DNA of 64,000 bases from JAHIYU01 sp964476155 (lineage in GTDB: Bacteria > Krumholzibacteriota > Krumholzibacteriia > LZORAL124-64-63). The notes beneath the pieces are model-generated. The model did no database searches, was not told where the DNA came from, and saw only the letters and a list, made by a program, of their open reading frames with translations. Positions within the stretch are counted from its first letter, which is position 1; each line of letters opens with the position of its first letter. The position numbers and the translations under genes are program-made. The stretch spans positions 1 to 64,000 of the forward strand of contig CAYYYS010000004.1 of the NCBI GenBank assembly GCA_964476155.1. Reading direction: 5' to 3'. Below are positions 18,601-27,081 of the stretch, one piece after another.

Positions 18601-19355
18601 TCGACCGGCAAACGGCCGAGCATGAGATCGGGCAGCCAATCGTCCTCATCCATCAGGGTGTAGGGATGATCGGTAACGTTCTCGCTGAGGCTCCAGGATG
18701 GAATGTCTTCCACGTCGCCCACGATGAGCACGTACTCGGGCGGTACGGTCCAGGTCGCATAGGCTTCGCGCAACCAGGTCCGGATACCGGCGTTGTCGGT
18801 GCCGGTCTCGGTCGTGGTGGCCAGTCTGACCGGGAATCCCTTCTCCTGTTTCCAGGCGAGCAACGGCGCGCAGGCATCCGCGTACTCCGGAGTGGTGATC
18901 ACCAGGTATGCACCATCACCGGCCGAAGCGGCGACGGTGGGCAAACCGCTGAGCAGACCCGCGAGGGCTCCGTCGAAACCGCGCGAAAAAGCGCGCACGG
19001 AATCGCCGGCCTTGGCGGCCCAGCTGCCGTCGTGACTTACGTCCAGCACGGCGCCGGCGGAGAGGTCCCGGGTAACGATCGACGCCACCGGCAGGCCGCG
19101 CAGGCGCATGACGCCTCCGACGGTCGCCTCGCCGGCGCCGCCTGTCACGCGGACATCACAGTCGGACGCACCGGGCGGCAACGCCACCAGGATATGTCCG
19201 GCCGCGGCACCGTCCTCGACGGTCAGTGTGGTTCGTGTGTCGTCGATGGTCGCGAGTACAGATTCAGGCGATCGCTGACCGGCCGAGGCGACGGTCGTAA
19301 CCGCCGCCGTCATCAGGCCGACTCCGAGAGCGAGCGCAAGCGCAGTCCGTGTCAT
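15621..19355 (-). CDS. large secreted C25 (gingipain)-like protein lacking the catalytic histidine, with C-terminal sorting module
   Basis: 1244 aa. Signal peptide; a pro-region to about 150; a caspase-like C25 domain (about 150-510) opening YLVITTPEYADACAPLLAWKQ and containing YVLIVGDVEDIP. The Cys region SFVCLNGNF keeps C378, but the stretch equivalent to the family's GHG reads YRGWAYG, placing W344 where the catalytic His belongs. Ig-like domains follow, then a module starting GPDAYGYYAIDSADIDYP (about 821) and shared with the protein at 21246. The end is QPNPTRGDAHIAF ... GVYFMRLESAG ... LLLVR. The start codon overlaps the upstream beta-helix stop, and the stop lies 11 bases before pgsB. 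Likely a non-peptidase surface protein; retained activity cannot be excluded. Confidence 0.85.
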   Translation of the reverse strand: MTRTALALALGVGLMTAAVTTVASAGQRSPESVLATIDDTRTTLTVEDGAAAGHILVALPPGASDCDVRVTGGAGEATVGGVMRLRGLPVASIVTRDLSAGAVLDVSHDGSWAAKAGDSVRAFSRGFDGALAGLLSGLPTVAASAGDGAYLVITTPEYADACAPLLAWKQEKGFPVRLATTTETGTDNAGIRTWLREAYATWTVPPEYVLIVGDVEDIPSWSLSENVTDHPYTLMDEDDWLPDLMLGRLPVESVYEATTVINKTVGYEKTPYRVDEGWLTRQLMVAGNYGSDTPVSTVTWVGEQLEDLGFDAATHVSFPPLFNGVVPITQSLEEGVSMVVYRGWAYGTAGWEPPHFTVADIPKVANGAMTPVVMSFVCLNGNFADDDPCFGEVFLRQGTPTEPRGAVAFIGNGEHWSHTRYNDAMAISYFENIASPGITDLGRLVLAGKLRFMDYFPHEMSFAEHGEESVEFYLHIYNLLGDPELNFWRGETADLTVSHDATCAPEATRFDVTVTEADGTTPLVDARVGIVQDGVLIGAVFSGDDGVAHVPLVGLADTAPVTVTVTHSDRFPYQADVTVVQPAAHLVVSGLTWINNLGNDDQVINPAEVINVFPEVTNTGTSAATGITMTLSMEAPANVQLGTITLPDIPADGIYQATGDEFFRFGLLTQVSDGTELHLFFDAVHAAGTDHSEEMLTVGGPTITVAGLAVGGDGFLRQGQDNEITLSVTNNGGLPLVNPHAHLNLVTLGVGTLVTEDVTLADVAPGATVTADAAFVLNLDGDVPTGRGVVLHFVISDDGEWYQASLNRELIVGDVDAGAPIGPDAYGYYAIDSADIDYPASVPEYRWTHLDPALGGDGVEIVFATDNAFVQTDLPFAFQYYGQTHTGQIRVSENGWISFDNSDELEFYNWPLPNTHGNHSVIAPFWDNFDPTLEGTGGVFTYYDAAAGTFTVEWSRMVHYLSALEDADPPIDDIQTFQVVLFDPAVHVTATGDGEILFLYRQVVNADHLRQFATVGQENASETDGLELTYAGIYAPGMAPIGPGLAVKLTTDAPVYSPYAVKSFALARVGADVELTWHVDNARPLTGWSVVRVDAEGETDLGDGPLPADARDFLDPDAPADAVYRLYSLHPYGHRNLAGSADLATATGSEGLVRFVLHPAQPNPTRGDAHIAFTLGNGGPATLRVYDVAGRLVRTLLDDERPAGPTSLTWDGRDHRGQEAAAGVYFMRLESAGDARTQKLLLVR

Positions 19356-20968
19356 TTTACTAGGATCATCCGCCTCGACTGTTTGGTGCCCAGAGCTTCG
19401 AGCTCGTAGAAATAGACGCCGCTGGCGGCCTGCTGGCCGTCGTCGGCATTACCGTTCCAGACGACTTCATGGCGACCGGCGGGGAGATCGCCCAGGGTGA
19501 GGGTCGCAACCGTCCGGCCAGCAACGTCGAATATCCGTACGCCAGCCTGCCCCGACTCGTCAAGTCTGAAGACGATGGTGGTGCTGGGGTTGAAGGGGTT
19601 GGGATGGTTGCCGAGCAGATGCGCCGCGACGCGCGGAGCGTCCTGGGCGCCGGTGGTCGAGCAATCGGCCGGCAGCGCACCGATAAAACCGCCGCATACG
19701 GAGGCGCAGGGACTACCGATCTGGAGCAGGTAGTCGCCGGCTCCGCAGAACTGGGGATCCAGGGAAATGTTGTTCCCACCGTCGGTGCCGCAATTAGCGT
19801 CGCCTCCATCGTTACCGTAGATGTCGGTGCAAGAGACCGTGGGGGTTGCGCCATCGCAGTACAGCCCCGCCCCGTTCGTGTTGAAAGCGATGATACACGA
19901 CTCGATTACGGGTGCGCTGCCCCACTGGGCCATGACACCGGCGGCCAGGGCGCCGGACGCGGTCTGGTTGTCGGCGATCGTGCAGTTGCGCAGCGTCGGG
20001 GCCGGACTGAACAGGGTATGCACACCGGCCGCGTCGGTCACCGTACTCTGGCAGATATTGCCGACGATGGTGCAACCCTCGATCAACGGATCGGACGAGT
20101 CGACCGCAATGCCCGCGCCGTAGATGAAATCACGATCCAGGGTGTTGCCCGACACGGTACAAGCCATCATGGTGCCGGCTGAGCCGAGCTGGTAGGCCAC
20201 GCCCGCGCCGTTACCGAGTGACGAGTTGCCGCTGATGTCACAACGGATCAGCGTCGGCGACGAATCACCGATAAACAGGCCACCGCCCTGACCGTAATCG
20301 GCGTCGATCGAGTTGTTGTTGATCGTGCACCTGCTCAGGTAGGCGTCGCTGCCGTTGCGGATGAACACACCGGCGCCACTGGGCGCCTCGTTGCTGTTGA
20401 TCGTGCAGTCGATAACCCAGGGGGTGCTGTTTTCCTCGATGGCCAGGCCGCCGCCCTGCTTCGCCACGTTGTTGGAGCAGTTGAGACGGGTCATGGTCGG
20501 ACTGGCGTTGTTGTAGCAGATCACGCCGCCGTCGGTGCAGTAATTGACTAGTACATCGGTTATTTCCACGTCGCGCCCGACGTTGCGCAGCAGGATGCCC
20601 GCGCCATATGCGGCCGCGTAGGCATTACGCACCTGCAGATCCTCGATGACGCAATCGCTCACGTTTTCAACGAAAATGCCGCGTCCGAGACTCTGGGCGT
20701 CGATAATCGTGGCTGCGGTACCGGCGCCGCGCAGTGTTACACCGGATTTCATGATCACGCAGGCCGGTGTTGTGCCCGTCCCCTCGGTCTCATGGGTGCA
20801 ATCGTAATATGTGCCGGCAGCCACCTCCACGATGTCCCCGCTCTGGGCGGCCTGGACAGCGTCGTGGATCTGGGCATAATCACCCGGTACGGTGATCACG
20901 TCGGCGAATGCGGAAACGGCTGTAACAGCCGTGAATAGCAGGACATAGAGGCTCATAGTCCTCGACAT
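19352..20968 (-). CDS. secreted parallel beta-helix protein with C-terminal sorting module; first gene of the pgs operon
   Basis: 538 aa. Signal peptide (MSRTMSLYVLLFTAVTAVSAFA), then ITVPGDYAQIHDAVQAAQSGD, the classic start of FCB beta-helix proteins. About 350 residues of coils rich in NN, GG and C follow (GAGILLRN, GGGLAIEEN, GAGVFIRNGSD, GGGLFIGDSSP). The C-terminal module has HPNPFNPSTTIVF and GVYFYELEALG ... MILVK. GGGAGG precedes the ATG by 8 bases. Its stop overlaps the C25-like start (4 bases), so the two are co-transcribed. Probably a surface-displayed adhesin- or lyase-like scaffold; no catalytic residues were recognised. Confidence 0.88.
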   Translation of the reverse strand: MSRTMSLYVLLFTAVTAVSAFADVITVPGDYAQIHDAVQAAQSGDIVEVAAGTYYDCTHETEGTGTTPACVIMKSGVTLRGAGTAATIIDAQSLGRGIFVENVSDCVIEDLQVRNAYAAAYGAGILLRNVGRDVEITDVLVNYCTDGGVICYNNASPTMTRLNCSNNVAKQGGGLAIEENSTPWVIDCTINSNEAPSGAGVFIRNGSDAYLSRCTINNNSIDADYGQGGGLFIGDSSPTLIRCDISGNSSLGNGAGVAYQLGSAGTMMACTVSGNTLDRDFIYGAGIAVDSSDPLIEGCTIVGNICQSTVTDAAGVHTLFSPAPTLRNCTIADNQTASGALAAGVMAQWGSAPVIESCIIAFNTNGAGLYCDGATPTVSCTDIYGNDGGDANCGTDGGNNISLDPQFCGAGDYLLQIGSPCASVCGGFIGALPADCSTTGAQDAPRVAAHLLGNHPNPFNPSTTIVFRLDESGQAGVRIFDVAGRTVATLTLGDLPAGRHEVVWNGNADDGQQAASGVYFYELEALGTKQSRRMILVK

Positions 20969-21039
20969 GAGGTGTTCCTCCCGGGTGCGGAGTTGGAAGT
21001 GGCGAAAGCCAGGGCGGGGGGCGGCCGGCTCGACGCACG

Positions 21040-21048
21040 ATTATAACA
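21040..21048 (-). promoter_or_regulatory. extended -10 promoter for the pgs operon
   Basis: On the minus strand TGTTATAAT (21048-21040) is a consensus extended -10 element, 72 bases upstream of the ATG at 20968. No good -35 is seen, which is usual for extended -10 promoters. It lies in an AT-rich patch of the divergent gap 20969-21245. Confidence 0.5.
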
Positions 21049-21115
21049 CAAAGTGGTACATGAATGCATGTACACAAAAACCCACACTCGGAATTATAAG
21101 AATAAAGTGTAACGG

Positions 21116-21144
21116 TTCCATCACGGGAAGAAATGTAGTATAAT
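21116..21144 (+). promoter_or_regulatory. promoter for the 1706-aa C25-like protein
   Basis: TATAAT at 21139-21144 is preceded at 17 bases by TTCCAT (21116-21121), a weak -35. The ATG at 21246 is about 100 bases downstream. The element is divergent from, and about 70 bases from, the pgs-operon -10. Confidence 0.5.
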
Positions 21145-21245
21145 GCCGATGCCACCGGTCGCCCGACTATCCGGTGTGCCGTTTTTTCATCAGGAACTTG
21201 ATGGACCCCCCGCCCCATCACCGACCGCCGCTCTTGGAGGCACCG

Positions 21246-24200
21246 ATGCGTTTGCGCCTGGCACTCACGACTATAATGCTCCTACTCGCTGCAATCAGCG
21301 TATCAGCTGATCAAACGCCTCGCGAATCCCTTCTGGACCTGGCGCCCAACGCACCCGGCGCTGAAGTTCGCATCATCGACAAGGGATCCGCGAACCTGCG
21401 CCTCCAGTTCGACATGTCACGCCTGGAAACGGAGAGCGTCAAGCTTGGTGACGAGACCTATCAACGGCTCGTCCTCGACGGCGCCTCGAGCCGAGGCGAA
21501 GAGGGCCGACCGGCCCTGCCGATCTTCAGCCGTATGATCCAGGTCCCAGACGGCCTGGGCGTCGAACTGCGCATCGTCGATCTCGAGACCCGCGAATTCG
21601 ACATCGGTCGCATCATGCCGACACTGCCGCGCGAGGGTGAGGATCCCGTGGTGGACGAGACCTATTACAAACGGGACCTGTCCCACCTGCGCCCCGACGC
21701 CACCGTGGGCAAGCCGGGGATCATGCGCGACCTGCGCGTCTCTCCCCTGGAGATCCGACCCGTCCAGTACGATCCCGCCTCCGGTCGCCTGACCATCGCC
21801 ACACGCATGGTCCTGGACATCGTCTTCACGCCCGACGGCGAAGGCGCCGACGTCCCCGCCCCGAAGAGCGTCGGCACGATCACCGAATCCTTCGACACCT
21901 TCTACCGCGCCAACGTGATCAACTACCAGGACGCCGACAAGAGCGCCACGACGGAACCCGGCACGTACCTGATGATCTGTCGCGACCACGACACGGTCTT
22001 GTACCATGTGGAGCCGCTGCTGGACTGGCGCCGCCGCCAAGGCTACAACGTGGTTCTGGCCACCACATCCGAGACCGGTACTACCACGACGTCCATCAAA
22101 TCCTATATCCAGTCGACCTACGACGCCGTGAAGCCCACGCTGGAGTTCGTCACCCTGGTGGGCGACGTGAGCGGCAGCTACGCGATTCCGACTTACACGG
22201 AGATCCAGAGCGGCTACGGCGGCCGCGGCGACCACACCTACACCATGCTGGCCGGCGGCGACATCCTGCCGGACATCCACCTGGGGCGTCTCTCTTTCAC
22301 GGACGACGATCTGGACAACCTCCAGGATATCGTGACCAAGATCGTCACGTACGAGACCAACCCGCCGACCGGCGCCGACCCCGACTGGTTCACTCGCGGC
22401 AGCTTGGCGGGCGACCCGGGCACCTCCGGCATCACCTGCATCTTCGTGAACCAGTGGGCCCGCGACCAGCTCCTGGCCCACAACTACACCGAGATCGACT
22501 CCCTCTGGAGTCCCAACTCGACGTCCATGTACAACAACTTCAACAAGGGCGCCACGCTGATGACCTATCGTGGCTGGCTGGGCATGAGCGGCATGCAGGC
22601 GACCACCATCTACAACCTCGGCAACGGGAATGAACTGGGTTTCGCGGTGGTCATGACCTGTGACACGGGATCCATCGAAGACGGCATGTGCCGGTCGGAG
22701 GCCTTCCTGCGCGCGCCCAACGGCGGTGGCGTGGCCGCCATCGGCACCGCGACCATCGGCACCCACACACGCTACAACAACTGCATGTTCACCGGCGTGA
22801 TCGAGGGCGCGTGGAACACCGGCGACTATCGCGTCGGCCCGGCCCTGACCACCGGCAAGCTGGCCATGTACAACAACTACTACCTGGCCGAGCCCGGACG
22901 CACCGAGACCTGGATGGTCTGGAACAACCTCATGGGCGACGCGGCCACCGAGATCTGGACCGGTTTCCCCGGCACCTTCTCCGTCGATTACGACGCCACC
23001 ATGGACAACGGCGCCGAATCGGTCTTCGCCGAGGTGACCGACTCCGGCAGCGGGCTGCCCGTCGCCGGCACCAGCGTCACACTGTATAAGGATGGTGAAA
23101 TCCGCTTCACGGCCGTCACCGACGCCCAGGGACGCGTGAACATCCCCGTGACCGGCTACACCAACGGCGATCTGTTGATCACCGCCGCCAAGCACAACTA
23201 CATTCCCCATCGGGGCACGATCGTGATCGGTCCGGCCACGGATCTCGTCACCCTGGCGAGCTTCGTCATCGACGACACGAACTGGGGCAACAGCGACGGA
23301 TTGCTCAATCCGGGCGAGCATGTGCAGATAGGCGTTCAACTCCACAACCTGGGGACAGTGACCGCCACGGCCGTCAACTCCACCATCAGTACCAGCGAGC
23401 CCACGATCACCATCAACGCAGCCTCGGCCAACTACGGCGATATCGCCCCCGGCGTCTACGACTGGGGCAATACCATGTTTGAGATCACCGTCGAACCCGG
23501 CGCGCCGGCCGAACATGTTCTCCAGATCGACGTGACCGTCACCAGCGGCGCCGAGACCTGGCATTCGCTCATGGAGATCGAGATCACCGGTGGCGGTTTC
23601 ACGTACACCGGCAACACCTTCGGTGGACCCGGCGGCGACCTGGACCCCGGTGAAACGGGTGAACTGGTCCTGAATCTACGCAACACCGGCAACACCAACA
23701 TCACCGGTGCCACGGCCCGACTGATCGCCGGCAGCCCCTGGATCTCCGTGAACGACGCCGACGGCACGTACGGAGCCATGCTGGTCAACGGAATCGCCGA
23801 CAACAGCAGTGACCCCTTCGACATCTCCGTGAACTCCGACTGTTTCCTGGGCCACTTGGCGACGTTCTACGTGGCTATCGAGACGACCGGCGGCGCGCGC
23901 GACACCGTGGAATTCCAAGCCCCGGTGGGCACCGCCTCGTCGACCGACCCGGTCGGTCCCGACGCCTACGGCTACCACTGCTTCGACAACACGGACACGG
24001 GCTACGCCTTCGCTCCGACCTACGACTGGACCGAGATCGACCCGACCCTGGGCGGTTCCGGCACGGACCTGGGCCTGACCGATACGGGCTGGGAGGGTGA
24101 CGACGTCACCACCGTCGTGTTGCCTTTCGACTTCATGTACTACGGCGAGGTCTTCGACCGCATCTCCGTCTGCTCCAACGGCTGGCTCGCCATGGGTACC

Positions 24201-26366
24201 ACGTCGCTGAAGAACTACCGCAACTGGCATCTGCCCACACCGGGCTCGCCGGGCGCGATGATCTGCGGCTTCTGGGACAACCTGTACGATGGCGGCACCG
24301 GCGGCGTGTTCTGGTGGCATGACACGGCCAACAATCGCGTCATCGTGGAATGGAGCCGTATGCGCAACGATACGGGCGGCAACGTCGAGACCTTCCAGAT
24401 CATCCTCTACGATCCCGAATCCCATCCGACCGATACGGGCGACGGCATCATCGAGATGATGTACAACACGGTCGCACAGGTCGACGGCACCAACGGATAC
24501 TCGACGGTCGGCATCCAGAACCATGACCGCACCGACGCTCTGCTCTACACCTACTGGAACCAGTACCCGGCCGCCGCCGCGTCCCTGACCTCCGGCCGCG
24601 CCCTGCGTTTCCAGACCTTCGCCTCGGTGCCCACCGGACGCCTCGAGGGCACGGTCACCAACGCCTCGGGCGGCGGCACGCCCGCCGAGGGCGTCCAGGT
24701 GACGGTCCAGGGCGCCGATCGCGTATTCACCACGGCAAGCGACGGCACCTACGGCGGCAGCGTGCCGCCGGGCACCTACGACGTCGTCGCCAGTCATCCG
24801 TCCTTCGCGGCCGACTCCACGCTCGGTGTGGTGATCGTGGAAGACGCGACGACCGTCACGGACTTCTCCCTGACCGACATCGCCGGCCCCCTGTTCACCG
24901 GCACGACGGTCCTGACGAACACCTTCGACACCGTCGGCCCGTATACCGTGACCACGACCGTCACCGACTACACCGGCCTCGGTACCGTGCAGTTCTACTA
25001 CCTGACCGCGGCCGGCGGGCTCGTGGGCGCCGCCGCGACCGACCTGGGCGGTGGCGACTACCAGGGCACCATTCCGGGCCAGCCCATGGGCACCCGGGTT
25101 CGCTATTACTTCACGGCCACGGACATCCTCGAGTACTTCAGCAGCGACCCGGTCGACGTGCCCGAGACCTCTTACGCCTTCTGGGTCGATGACTCGTACT
25201 ATTACTCGTCGGACATGGAAACGAGCGATGGCTGGACGTCCGGCGCCCCTGGCGACGACGCCTACTCCGGCATCTGGACCCGCGAGGATCCCATCGGCGT
25301 CTGGGAAAACGACACGCCCGTCCAACCCGAAGACGACCATACGCCGCCGTCCGGCACGATCTGCTGGGTCACCGGCAACGCCGAGTCGGGAACACAGGGC
25401 GCCGACGACGTCGATGGCGGCACGACGACCCTGCTGAGCCCGGTCTTCGACGTCAACGGCTATACCAATCTCACCTTCAGCTACTGGCGCTGGTACACGA
25501 ACGACACGGGCAACAACCCCGGCGAAGACGAGTGGGTGGTGCAGGTGGACGACGGCTCCGGCTGGACCGACATCGAGCGCACGACCACGAGCAACCGCGC
25601 CTGGCTGCAGATCACCTACCCCCTGACCGACTTCGTCTCCGCCACGTCCACGGTGCAGTTCCGTTTCGTGGCGACGGACGCGGGTGGCGGCTCCGTGGTC
25701 GAGGCAGGTGTCGACGACTTCATGCTGTACAACGATCTGGTGCCCGTAGACACCATCAATCCGCAGGTCGACCTGACCGCACCCCTGCCCGGCGCGACCT
25801 ACGACGGCGGCGCGTCGTCGACGGTCGAATGGACCGAATCCGACAACGTCGGCGTGACGACGACCTTCATCTTCTACTCCCCCGACGCCGGCGTGACCTG
25901 GCCGACGGTCCTCGGCGAAGGCGGCCTCGCCTCGCCCTACTCGCCCATCTGGGAGGACGCGACCAGCAGCTCGGACGCGCTGATCAAGATCGTCTGCTTC
26001 GACGACGCCCTGAACGTCAACTCCGACATCATGGACGACACCTTCACCTTGGATGTCGACACGGGAGTGGGCGTCGACGACCTCCCGTCCCGCATCACCC
26101 TGACCCAGAACCACCCCAACCCCTTCAACCCGGCCACGGAGATCGCCTTCGCGTTGCCGGTGAAGCAGTCGATCACCCTCAAGGTGTACGACGTGGCGGG
26201 ACGCGAAGTGGCGACCCTGGCCCACGGTGTCCTCGGCGCCGGCACCCACACGATCATGTGGCGTGGTGAGGACGACCACGGCGCGCGCGTGTCCTCGGGG
26301 CTGTACTTCTACCGTCTGACGACGGACAGTGGAGACCAGACCCGGAAGATGATGCTGCTCAAATAG
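21246..26366 (+). CDS. giant secreted C25-like multidomain protein lacking the catalytic histidine, with C-terminal sorting module
   Basis: 1706 aa. GGAGG lies 5 bases before ATG 21246, followed by a signal peptide (MRLRLALTTIMLLLAAISVSA). A gingipain-type pro-domain (to about 240) precedes the C25-like domain (about 250-600: YLMICRDHDTVLYHVEPLL, FVTLVGDVSGSYAIP, DILPDIHLGRLSF). The Cys is kept (C472, VMTCDTGS) but the His position is W444 in TYRGWLGMSG. Next come Ig-like domains, the GPDAYGYHCFDNTD module (about 905), a carboxypeptidase-regulatory domain (about 1128-1190) and a MAM/jelly-roll region (about 1320-1480). The sorting module at the end has HPNPFNPATEIAFA and GLYFYRLTTDSG ... MMLLK. 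It is paralogous to the protein at 15621. Probably a cell-surface structural or binding protein. Confidence 0.88.
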   Translation: MRLRLALTTIMLLLAAISVSADQTPRESLLDLAPNAPGAEVRIIDKGSANLRLQFDMSRLETESVKLGDETYQRLVLDGASSRGEEGRPALPIFSRMIQVPDGLGVELRIVDLETREFDIGRIMPTLPREGEDPVVDETYYKRDLSHLRPDATVGKPGIMRDLRVSPLEIRPVQYDPASGRLTIATRMVLDIVFTPDGEGADVPAPKSVGTITESFDTFYRANVINYQDADKSATTEPGTYLMICRDHDTVLYHVEPLLDWRRRQGYNVVLATTSETGTTTTSIKSYIQSTYDAVKPTLEFVTLVGDVSGSYAIPTYTEIQSGYGGRGDHTYTMLAGGDILPDIHLGRLSFTDDDLDNLQDIVTKIVTYETNPPTGADPDWFTRGSLAGDPGTSGITCIFVNQWARDQLLAHNYTEIDSLWSPNSTSMYNNFNKGATLMTYRGWLGMSGMQATTIYNLGNGNELGFAVVMTCDTGSIEDGMCRSEAFLRAPNGGGVAAIGTATIGTHTRYNNCMFTGVIEGAWNTGDYRVGPALTTGKLAMYNNYYLAEPGRTETWMVWNNLMGDAATEIWTGFPGTFSVDYDATMDNGAESVFAEVTDSGSGLPVAGTSVTLYKDGEIRFTAVTDAQGRVNIPVTGYTNGDLLITAAKHNYIPHRGTIVIGPATDLVTLASFVIDDTNWGNSDGLLNPGEHVQIGVQLHNLGTVTATAVNSTISTSEPTITINAASANYGDIAPGVYDWGNTMFEITVEPGAPAEHVLQIDVTVTSGAETWHSLMEIEITGGGFTYTGNTFGGPGGDLDPGETGELVLNLRNTGNTNITGATARLIAGSPWISVNDADGTYGAMLVNGIADNSSDPFDISVNSDCFLGHLATFYVAIETTGGARDTVEFQAPVGTASSTDPVGPDAYGYHCFDNTDTGYAFAPTYDWTEIDPTLGGSGTDLGLTDTGWEGDDVTTVVLPFDFMYYGEVFDRISVCSNGWLAMGTTSLKNYRNWHLPTPGSPGAMICGFWDNLYDGGTGGVFWWHDTANNRVIVEWSRMRNDTGGNVETFQIILYDPESHPTDTGDGIIEMMYNTVAQVDGTNGYSTVGIQNHDRTDALLYTYWNQYPAAAASLTSGRALRFQTFASVPTGRLEGTVTNASGGGTPAEGVQVTVQGADRVFTTASDGTYGGSVPPGTYDVVASHPSFAADSTLGVVIVEDATTVTDFSLTDIAGPLFTGTTVLTNTFDTVGPYTVTTTVTDYTGLGTVQFYYLTAAGGLVGAAATDLGGGDYQGTIPGQPMGTRVRYYFTATDILEYFSSDPVDVPETSYAFWVDDSYYYSSDMETSDGWTSGAPGDDAYSGIWTREDPIGVWENDTPVQPEDDHTPPSGTICWVTGNAESGTQGADDVDGGTTTLLSPVFDVNGYTNLTFSYWRWYTNDTGNNPGEDEWVVQVDDGSGWTDIERTTTSNRAWLQITYPLTDFVSATSTVQFRFVATDAGGGSVVEAGVDDFMLYNDLVPVDTINPQVDLTAPLPGATYDGGASSTVEWTESDNVGVTTTFIFYSPDAGVTWPTVLGEGGLASPYSPIWEDATSSSDALIKIVCFDDALNVNSDIMDDTFTLDVDTGVGVDDLPSRITLTQNHPNPFNPATEIAFALPVKQSITLKVYDVAGREVATLAHGVLGAGTHTIMWRGEDDHGARVSSGLYFYRLTTDSGDQTRKMMLLK

Positions 26367-26412
26367 GACCGAAACGAAGGGGCGTGTGCGCCTTGGCACC
26401 CCCCTTCGGTCC
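26366..26412 (+). terminator. hairpin after the C25-like gene (weak terminator candidate)
   Basis: GGACCGAA (26366-26373) pairs with TTCGGTCC (26405-26412), with an inner AAGGGG/CCCCTT pairing option. No T-run follows, so it may attenuate or stabilise rather than terminate. The lipoprotein gene starts 20 bases later. Confidence 0.35.
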
Positions 26413-26432
26413 TGAGACGAACAGAGGATGTC

Positions 26433-27011
26433 ATGACCAGACTACTGCTCTGTGCCTTGGTTTTCATATGTGTGGTCGGATGCGGGCAGGAGGACGTGGC
26501 CAATATTCGCGCCGGCGCCTTGCTGACTGCTGAAACGACGGCAACCGAGGCAGATTTCAACGCCGAAGTCGTCCTGTGTCGACGAATCGGCAGCAAGACC
26601 GGCAAACGCATCGCCATCGGCGACAGCTTCGTGGAAAACCCGAAAAAGAAGAACCGCTACATCCACGCTTTCCTGGATGTGACCGGTGCCCCGCCGGGCG
26701 TACACCAGGTCCACCTGGTCTGGATCAAGCCGGAGGGGAAGGAGATGTTCCGCAAGTCGGCCGAAGTCACGGTCACGGAGACGACCGAGGGCTTCGCCAC
26801 CGACGTGATCTGGTTCAAGGCGGAGGATCTGCACGACCGGGATGCGGACGAGACGCGATTGGGCGACAGCCCGGACTTCACCTTGTATGCGAGACTCAAC
26901 GTCGCACCCCGGAAGGAACGCGTCCCGGGCGAATACGCGTTTCGGGCTTATTGGAACCGGGAACTGCTCGTCGATAAAGCCTTCATATTAGAAACGCCGG
27001 ACCGCTCCTGA
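26433..27011 (+). CDS. small lipoprotein of unknown function
   Basis: 192 aa. Lipoprotein signal MTRLLLCALVFICVVGC with lipidated Cys17. The mature part contains a basic patch (NPKKKNRY) and beta-strand patterns (YIHAFLDVTGAPPGVHQVHLVW, PGEYAFRAYWNRELLVDKAF). The last part resembles one-domain Ig-like/DUF3859-style folds, but no family can be named. GAGG lies just before the ATG. It is in the same direction as the C25-like gene, 66 bases downstream, and is followed by a strong hairpin. Confidence 0.75.
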   Translation: MTRLLLCALVFICVVGCGQEDVANIRAGALLTAETTATEADFNAEVVLCRRIGSKTGKRIAIGDSFVENPKKKNRYIHAFLDVTGAPPGVHQVHLVWIKPEGKEMFRKSAEVTVTETTEGFATDVIWFKAEDLHDRDADETRLGDSPDFTLYARLNVAPRKERVPGEYAFRAYWNRELLVDKAFILETPDRS

Positions 27012-27030
27012 CAACAGCACCCAACATTGA

Positions 27031-27062
27031 AAACGGCCGCTCCCCCAAAGGAGCGGCCGTTT
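27031..27062. terminator. bidirectional intrinsic terminator
   Basis: A perfect 13-bp stem, 27031-27043 with 27050-27062, loop CCCAAA. The stem's A/T ends give TTTCC on the plus strand and TTTTCAATG on the minus strand. It sits between the convergent lipoprotein gene (stop 27011) and the glycosyltransferase gene (stop 27082) and can serve both. Confidence 0.85.
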
Positions 27063-27081
27063 CCTGGCACGGTCCGGAAGG

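Noticed and set aside
15621..19355. Active gingipain-type cysteine protease
   Set aside because: The position expected for the catalytic His is Trp, so an active-protease call is not supported by the sequence.
23676..26399. Very long antisense open frame (over 900 codons) opposite the giant C25-like gene
   Set aside because: Its sequence is Gly/Val/Arg/His-biased with no motif, signal peptide or ribosome site. Such frames arise opposite high-GC genes. The same applies to the antisense frames at 17601-19409 and 49857-52814.
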